Assembly (NCBI GenBank): GCA_964389805.1
Contig: CAYMFU010000092.1
Span: forward strand, 1 to 31,536
Direction of reading: 5' to 3'
Length of the DNA: 31,536 nucleotides
Source: JAGTVG01 sp964389805
GTDB taxonomy: Bacteria > Bacteroidota > Bacteroidia > Cytophagales > Cyclobacteriaceae
Both the position numbers and the translations under genes were made by a program. Within the stretch, counting starts at the first letter, position 1. Each line of letters begins with the position of its first letter. Shown one piece after another: positions 31,151-31,536 of this stretch. The notes beneath the pieces are model-generated. The model saw only the letters and a list, made by a program, of their open reading frames with translations. It had not been told where the DNA came from and made no database searches.

Positions 31151-31536
31151 ATGAAAATGAAGAAGTCTTATGTCCTTTTTTATGTCATTTGTCAATGTGC
31201 ATTCTCCTTCACATTCGGGCAGTTAGACAATGAGTTTTTTTTCGATCAATACCCGATCCAGGAAACTGATTCGGGGGCTATTAAATTTGGATTCGACGTC
31301 TCAGGATATTTCTGGAATAATGAATACGGTACTGATATCTCAGCGGCTTATACCTTGTTTGGCTATCAGTTCAAACCTTATTTCAGTTATTACCCATCCA
31401 ATGCTATTCGCCTTGATGTCGGGGGATTTTTTATGAAGGACTTTGGTGATAGTTCCTTTACAGATATTCGACCGATTCTTACCATTAAATACAAGAGAAA
31501 GAATTTTGCATTTCTATTTGGGTCGATCGAGGGTGC
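31151..31536 (+). CDS. Secreted, probably outer-membrane beta-strand-rich protein (cut by window edge)
   Basis: The frame starts at ATG 31151 and stays open to the window end, giving 128 codons. The N-terminus MKMKKSYVLFYVICQCAFSF is a Sec signal ending FTFGQ. After it come alternating aromatic or hydrophobic patterns typical of outer-membrane strands: IKFGFDVSGYFWNNEY, AYTLFGYQFKPYFSYYP, AIRLDVGGFFMKDFG and IRPILTIKYKRKNFAFLFGSI. I do not recognise a named family; a porin-like barrel is the most natural reading. It is divergent from recA, with 129 AT-rich bases between, and no clear two-part promoter. Confidence 0.75.
   Translation, partial: MKMKKSYVLFYVICQCAFSFTFGQLDNEFFFDQYPIQETDSGAIKFGFDVSGYFWNNEYGTDISAAYTLFGYQFKPYFSYYPSNAIRLDVGGFFMKDFGDSSFTDIRPILTIKYKRKNFAFLFGSIEG

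Overview
The window looks like a chromosomal stretch from a Bacteroidota bacterium, probably in or near the Cytophagia; the class assignment is an inference. The gene set is typical of the phylum: a Bacteroidota-type LptE, a DUF2795 protein of about 73 residues, a periplasmic-TPR histidine kinase, and lipoproteins with Gly-Cys lipoboxes. Start codons lack obvious Shine-Dalgarno sequences. Several genes have a TAnnTTTG box just upstream, which resembles the -7 element of this phylum.

Positions 1-6694 are core and mostly on the minus strand. groES and the start of groEL lie at the left edge. An unrecognised cytoplasmic protein (898-1611) faces secG. A compact operon runs miaB > sigma-54 activator > lptE > charged-repeat TPR protein > secG, with gaps of 33 bases or less or overlaps, and joins tRNA modification, transcription control, LPS assembly and protein export. 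A sigma-54-like promoter and CTGACA/TGTCAG half-sites precede groES, and a related site precedes miaB.

Positions 6923-18397 are accessory and all on the plus strand. After an aldo/keto reductase and an SDR-DUF2867 protein comes an apparent polysaccharide cluster: a GH50-like Tat-exported hydrolase, a beta-barrel porin interrupted by two in-frame TAA codons, a DUF2809 membrane protein, a GH29 lipoprotein overlapping a methyltransferase, and two Cys-type S1 sulfatases. This content suggests attack on a sulfated, fucose- or L-galactose-containing polymer such as agar or porphyran. No SusC/SusD pair, local regulator or sulfatase maturase is present, and the only outer-membrane pore gene is broken.

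Positions 18533-31536 return to housekeeping genes: pabB, a YceI-like lipoprotein, gamma-carbonic anhydrase, a small membrane protein of the holin_4_2 family, xseB-xseA (exonuclease VII), a TPR histidine kinase, a CotH-like secreted protein, DUF2795, ispD-queA, a MacB/FtsX-type permease and recA. A strong hairpin separates the permease from recA. The right edge cuts a secreted, probably outer-membrane, protein gene at 31151. I saw no tRNA, rRNA, CRISPR array, transposase or integrase.
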